From JBBDIX01 sp050486225 (lineage in GTDB: Bacteria; Actinomycetota; Nitriliruptoria; Nitriliruptorales; Nitriliruptoraceae), in the NCBI GenBank assembly GCA_050486225.1, contig JBJHCV010000005.1, positions 1 to 64,000 on the forward strand: a stretch of DNA of 64,000 nt, given 5' to 3'. Made by a program: the position numbers and the translations under genes. This document shows positions 60,690-64,000 of the stretch, in pieces (the first letter of the stretch is position 1; the number at the start of each line of letters is the position of its first letter). Under the pieces are notes generated by a model. It saw nothing but the letters and a program-made list of their open reading frames with translations, did no database searches and was not told where the DNA came from.

Positions 60690-61702
60690 GCGCCGGGCAC
60701 CTGCCGCCGGGTCGCGGGCGGATCCTCACCGACCGTCGGCTCGGTGTGGTCGGCCTCGTGATCATCGCCGTGTTCGCGCTCGGCGCGTTGCTGCACCCGG
60801 TGCTGCTCGCGACCGTGTGGGATCCACAGGTCCACGACCCGGTGCTCGGCCACAGCGCACCCGAGGTGCGGCTCGAGGTCGTGGACCGCGTCGACGACCC
60901 GACGCGTCAGATCGACCTGCAGCGTGCCCGCCTTCGCCACGACTCGAACGCGCAGGTCGGTGACGTGGTCGTGGCGTCGGTCCAGCCCGCCCCGCCGTCG
61001 TGGCGTCATCCACTGGGCACGGACCCGCGGGGTCGTGACGTGCTCAGCCAACTGCTGTTCGGCGCGCGCACCGCGTTCGTCATGGGGGTCACCGCAGCCC
61101 TGGCCACGGTGGTGCTCGCCACGGCGATCGGCGCCGTCGCGGCACTGCGACGCGGTTGGGTCGACTCGGCGCTCATGCGGATGGCCGACTTCTTCCTGCT
61201 GCTGCCGGCCATTCCGCTGCTGATCTTCCTGGGCACGCTGGTCGAGATGAACACGCTCGTGCTCGGCCTGGTGTTCGGGCTGGCGTCCGGCCTCGGGCCC
61301 ACGGCGATCGTGCTGCGGTCCCGTGCGCTGTCGGTGTCCGTCCAGCCCCACGTGGACGCGGCAAGGCTCGCCGGTGCCCGGGACCGGGACATCGTGCGCA
61401 CCCACGTCGTGCCCGACCTGCTGCCCCTGGCGCTGCTCTACGCGATGTTCACCGTCGCCGGCGCGATCGGGGCCGAGGCGGTCCTGAGCCTGTTCGGGCT
61501 CGTCGACGTGGCGATGAGCTGGGGCATCATGATCCAGGTCGCGGACACCGGAGGCCACCTCGCGCTCGGGTTCACCCACTGGTGGCTGCTCGTCCCGGCC
61601 GGGTTGGCCGTGAGCCTGCTGTCCGCCGCGTTCTACCTCGTCGGACGGGGCCTCGAAGACATCCTCGACCCCCGCCTGCGCCGCGCGTCGGTCGACCGTT
61701 GA
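60686..61702 (+). CDS. Oligopeptide ABC transporter permease, OppC/DppC type
   Basis: 338 residues with the OppC pattern: one N-terminal membrane segment, a periplasmic stretch ending in HPLGTDPRGRDVLSQLLFGA, then further segments with the EAA-like loop (AARLAGARDRDIVRTHVVPD). Overlaps both neighbours by four bases (ATGA and TTGA), so it is translationally coupled. Partner of the OppB-type permease. Confidence 0.9.
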   Translation: MSAGHLPPGRGRILTDRRLGVVGLVIIAVFALGALLHPVLLATVWDPQVHDPVLGHSAPEVRLEVVDRVDDPTRQIDLQRARLRHDSNAQVGDVVVASVQPAPPSWRHPLGTDPRGRDVLSQLLFGARTAFVMGVTAALATVVLATAIGAVAALRRGWVDSALMRMADFFLLLPAIPLLIFLGTLVEMNTLVLGLVFGLASGLGPTAIVLRSRALSVSVQPHVDAARLAGARDRDIVRTHVVPDLLPLALLYAMFTVAGAIGAEAVLSLFGLVDVAMSWGIMIQVADTGGHLALGFTHWWLLVPAGLAVSLLSAAFYLVGRGLEDILDPRLRRASVDR

Positions 61703-63585
61703 CGGACCCGGAGACGCCCCGCGAGACCACGGCCGAGGTGGTGCTGCGCGTCGAGGACCTCACCGTCCGCCACGGCCGGGGAGACGGGGAGGTGCGGGCC
61801 GTCGACGGGGTGTCGTTGACCCTTCGGCGAGGCGAGACCCTGGCGCTCGTCGGGGCGTCAGGCTGCGGCAAGACGTCCATCGTGCGGGCACTGCTGCGCC
61901 TGCTGCCGAACGGTTCGCGTATCGACTCCGGGCGTGTGCTGCTGCACGGCCGCGACCTGCTGAGCCTGCCGGAGGAAGACCTGCGGCGTCATCGCTGGCA
62001 CGACGTGGCGATCGTGTTCCAGCAGGCCATGAGTGCGTGGAATCCGGTGCGAACGCTCGAGCAGCAGTTCGCCGAGACCCTTGCCGTCCATGCGCCGACC
62101 CTGACCCGCCGCCAGGTCGCCGCCCGGATCGTCGAACTGTTCGAACTCGTCGACCTGCCCCCCGACGTCGCGCGTCGCCACCCGCACGAGTGCTCCGGCG
62201 GCATGCGTCAGCGGGCCATGATCGCGCTCGCCCTGTCGTGTGACCCCGACGTGCTCGTCGCCGACGAGCCGACCACCGGGCTCGACGTCGTCGTCCAGCG
62301 GCGCATACTCGACCAGCTTCGCCGGATCCAGGTCGAACGGGGACTGTGTGTCCTGCACGTGTCCCACGACCTCGCGGCGGTCGCCGGGGTGAGCGACCGC
62401 ATCGCCGTCATGCACGGGGGTCGCATCGTCGAGCAGGGACCGACGTCGACCGTCGTCGGCAACCCGACCGACGAGCACACCCGTGCGCTCGTCGGTGCGA
62501 CGCTGCCCGTGCGTGGGCCGCGACGGGACACCGGTGCATCGGTCAAGGGTCAGAGGGCGGACTCCGCTCCGACGAGGAGTGATGGGCCGCCGATCCTCCA
62601 GATCGAGGGCCTGCACCGCCGGTTCCCGGCGGCGCGGACGGTCACGGGACGAGTGGCCGCGCACGTGCACGCGGTCGACGGGGTGGACCTGACGATCGCG
62701 GCGGGAGAGTGCCTCGGGCTCGTCGGTGAGTCGGGCAGTGGCAAGACGACGCTCGCCCGGCTCGTCACCCGACTCCTCGAGCCCTCGTCCGGCCGCGTCC
62801 TGCTCGGTCCTCGCCCCGGCGAGGACTCCGATGCCGTCGACCTGACCCGACTCGGTCGATCGTCGATGCGGCACGTGCGGCGACGCGTGCAGATGATCCT
62901 GCAGGACCCGTACACGTCACTCGACCCGCGCCTCACGGTCCGGCGCCTCGTGGGCGAGCCACTGCGTGTGCAGCGCATCGGGACGGCCGCCGACCGTGAC
63001 GGGCAGATCCGCGAGGCACTCGAACGGGTGGGCCTCGAAGGCGACGACGCCATGATGGCGCGGCACCCGCACCAACTGTCGGGGGGGCAGCGCCAGCGGG
63101 TCGCGATCGCACGTTCGATCGTGGTCGAGCCGGAACTGCTGGTGGCCGACGAGCCCACGTCGATGCTCGATGCGACGGCTCGGGCGGCGATCGTCGACCT
63201 GCTCGCCGGCCTTCGTGCGCAGCTGGGCCTGTCGATGCTCGCCATCACCCACGACCTGGCGGTCGCGCGTCACCTGTGCGACCGGATCGCCGTCATGTAC
63301 CAGGGGTGCATCGTCGAGGTGGCCGACACGGAGACGCTGCTCGACCGTCCTCGGCATCCGTACACGCAGGCGCTGCTCGCGGCGGTCCCGGACCTCGACA
63401 CGCGAGGGGAACGCCCCGACGTGCCCATCCGTGGACTGGCCGGCAGGCCGGTCGACCCGCCCGCCACGTGTCGGTTCCTCGACCGTTGTCCCCGGGCAGA
63501 CGACGTGTGCGCGTCGCAGGACCATCCTGCCCTCGCGTCCCTGGCCGCCGACCACGTCGTCGCGTGTCACCACGCGACGCGGTGA
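61699..63585 (+). CDS. Fused oligopeptide ABC transporter ATPase, OppD-OppF type
   Basis: 628 residues with two complete ABC modules. First: Walker A GASGCGKTS (about 51), signature CSGGMRQR (about 164), DEPTTGLD. Second: Walker A GESGSGKTT (about 342), signature LSGGQRQR (about 460), DEPTSMLD. The C-terminus has the oligopeptide-transporter tail (CRFLDRCPRADDVC). Usually OppD and OppF are separate proteins; here one chain supplies both ATP sites. TTG 61699 overlaps the OppC stop. It is the last gene of the importer operon; a 13-bp hairpin follows. Confidence 0.92.
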   Translation: MTDPETPRETTAEVVLRVEDLTVRHGRGDGEVRAVDGVSLTLRRGETLALVGASGCGKTSIVRALLRLLPNGSRIDSGRVLLHGRDLLSLPEEDLRRHRWHDVAIVFQQAMSAWNPVRTLEQQFAETLAVHAPTLTRRQVAARIVELFELVDLPPDVARRHPHECSGGMRQRAMIALALSCDPDVLVADEPTTGLDVVVQRRILDQLRRIQVERGLCVLHVSHDLAAVAGVSDRIAVMHGGRIVEQGPTSTVVGNPTDEHTRALVGATLPVRGPRRDTGASVKGQRADSAPTRSDGPPILQIEGLHRRFPAARTVTGRVAAHVHAVDGVDLTIAAGECLGLVGESGSGKTTLARLVTRLLEPSSGRVLLGPRPGEDSDAVDLTRLGRSSMRHVRRRVQMILQDPYTSLDPRLTVRRLVGEPLRVQRIGTAADRDGQIREALERVGLEGDDAMMARHPHQLSGGQRQRVAIARSIVVEPELLVADEPTSMLDATARAAIVDLLAGLRAQLGLSMLAITHDLAVARHLCDRIAVMYQGCIVEVADTETLLDRPRHPYTQALLAAVPDLDTRGERPDVPIRGLAGRPVDPPATCRFLDRCPRADDVCASQDHPALASLAADHVVACHHATR

Positions 63586-63620
63586 TGCCCCGGCCGCGCG
63601 GGGCGGACCGGGGCATCACC
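63581..63620 (+). terminator. Perfect 13-bp hairpin after the peptide importer
   Basis: GGTGATGCCCCGG (63581-63593) and CCGGGGCATCACC (63608-63620) pair perfectly over 13 bp with a 14-base loop. The left arm includes the stop codon of the ATPase gene. It lies between convergent genes and is probably a bidirectional terminator. Confidence 0.75.
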
Positions 63621-63637
63621 GGGTGGCGCGGTGGCCT

Positions 63638-64000
63638 TCAGACCGTGGCGGTCGGTGCCGCGCCACTCGTGGCCTTCTCCCGTTCCTCGGCCGGCGGCAG
63701 GTCCGAGGCGCGAGTCGTGTCGTCGTGGTCACCCGCCTCGAGTGCGACGGGCGGGGGAGGCTGCATCGCGTCCACGACCGCAGCCTCCGGGGGAGCGGTC
63801 GTCTCCTGCGGGTCGGCCATCAGCCGGTCGAACACGGAACGTGCGTGCACGACGATGGTCCGGTGGTGTTCGGTCGTCGCCCACTCGCGGGCTTCGCTGC
63901 GGGCGCGTCGCAGGCTCGCGACGAGTTCCGGATGGTCGACGCTGAGGTCGTCAAGGCATGCCTCGGTGCTGTCGCTCGTGTAGCCGCGCTCCACGGCGAG
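63638..64000 (-). CDS. Uncharacterised protein, C-terminal portion (may continue past the window edge)
   Basis: At least 118 residues on the minus strand. A GTG at 63994 could be the start, but the frame is open to the window edge, so the N-terminus may be missing. The first half is helical and charged (HPELVASLRRARSEAREWA); the second is rich in Pro, Ala, Glu and Asp. No family is recognised. It converges with the importer operon at the 13-bp hairpin. Confidence 0.5.
   Translation of the reverse strand, partial: LAVERGYTSDSTEACLDDLSVDHPELVASLRRARSEAREWATTEHHRTIVVHARSVFDRLMADPQETTAPPEAAVVDAMQPPPPVALEAGDHDDTTRASDLPPAEEREKATSGAAPTATV

Overview
The window is very GC-rich DNA with dense, often overlapping genes (ATGA, GTGA and TGATG junctions) and frequent GTG or TTG starts. 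A mec-cysO-cysM cysteine cluster, an AfsR/SARP-type regulator and several NarL/LuxR-type response regulators point to a high-GC actinobacterium, probably environmental and non-mycolate; the species cannot be told from the sequence. I saw no rRNA, tRNA, CRISPR array or insertion sequence.

Layout. 1-3759: a tandemly duplicated FAD oxidoreductase (upstream copy cut by the window edge), a two-cluster ferredoxin and an M24-fold protein that has lost metal ligands. 3865-5259: a SnoaL-like protein and a DUF1295 membrane protein. 5282-10378: a selenocysteine-encoding selD with an in-frame UGA, mec-cysO-cysM, an MBL hydrolase, rph and an XTP pyrophosphatase. 10385-14852, minus strand: UspA, a beta-lactamase-fold protein, YceI, release factor 3 and a degenerate response regulator. 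15111-16968: a soluble HisKA_3 kinase and its response regulator.

17117-34398 is a single overlapping run, about 17 kb, for a cell-surface polysaccharide. It holds a stand-alone receiver, a HEAT-repeat scaffold, PelF-like and PelG-like proteins, two paralogous large membrane proteins flanking a TolB-like lipoprotein, a flippase fused to an HprK-like domain, a methyltransferase, a GT2 and a DUF2304 protein. 34426-40950 adds a UDP-GlcNAc 2-epimerase-like protein, a NodB-fold deacetylase-like protein, a second HprK-like protein, a lipoprotein with a glycosidase-like fold, an FMN reductase and a Tat-exported PGRP-type amidase.

40977-51959 looks like a catabolic or small-molecule-processing island: SDR, S15 hydrolase, a PEP-utilizer-type phosphotransferase, two more M24 proteins, an alpha/beta hydrolase, an acidic membrane-anchored protein and a ThDP enzyme.

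52304-63585 is the most interesting part. A 1270-residue AfsR-like regulator (winged helix, BTAD, ATPase, TPR, plus a C-terminal DeoR-type helix-turn-helix) is followed by 11-bp direct repeats of the kind SARP proteins bind. Next comes a 31-codon gene encoding almost only a signal peptide, with a predicted six-residue mature product, then an orphan membrane histidine kinase and a complete oligopeptide ABC importer (lipoprotein, two permeases, fused double ATPase) ending at a 13-bp hairpin. I propose a secreted-and-reimported peptide signalling circuit, in layout like the RRNPP systems of Firmicutes but built from actinobacterial parts. The circuit is inference; its components are read directly from sequence.
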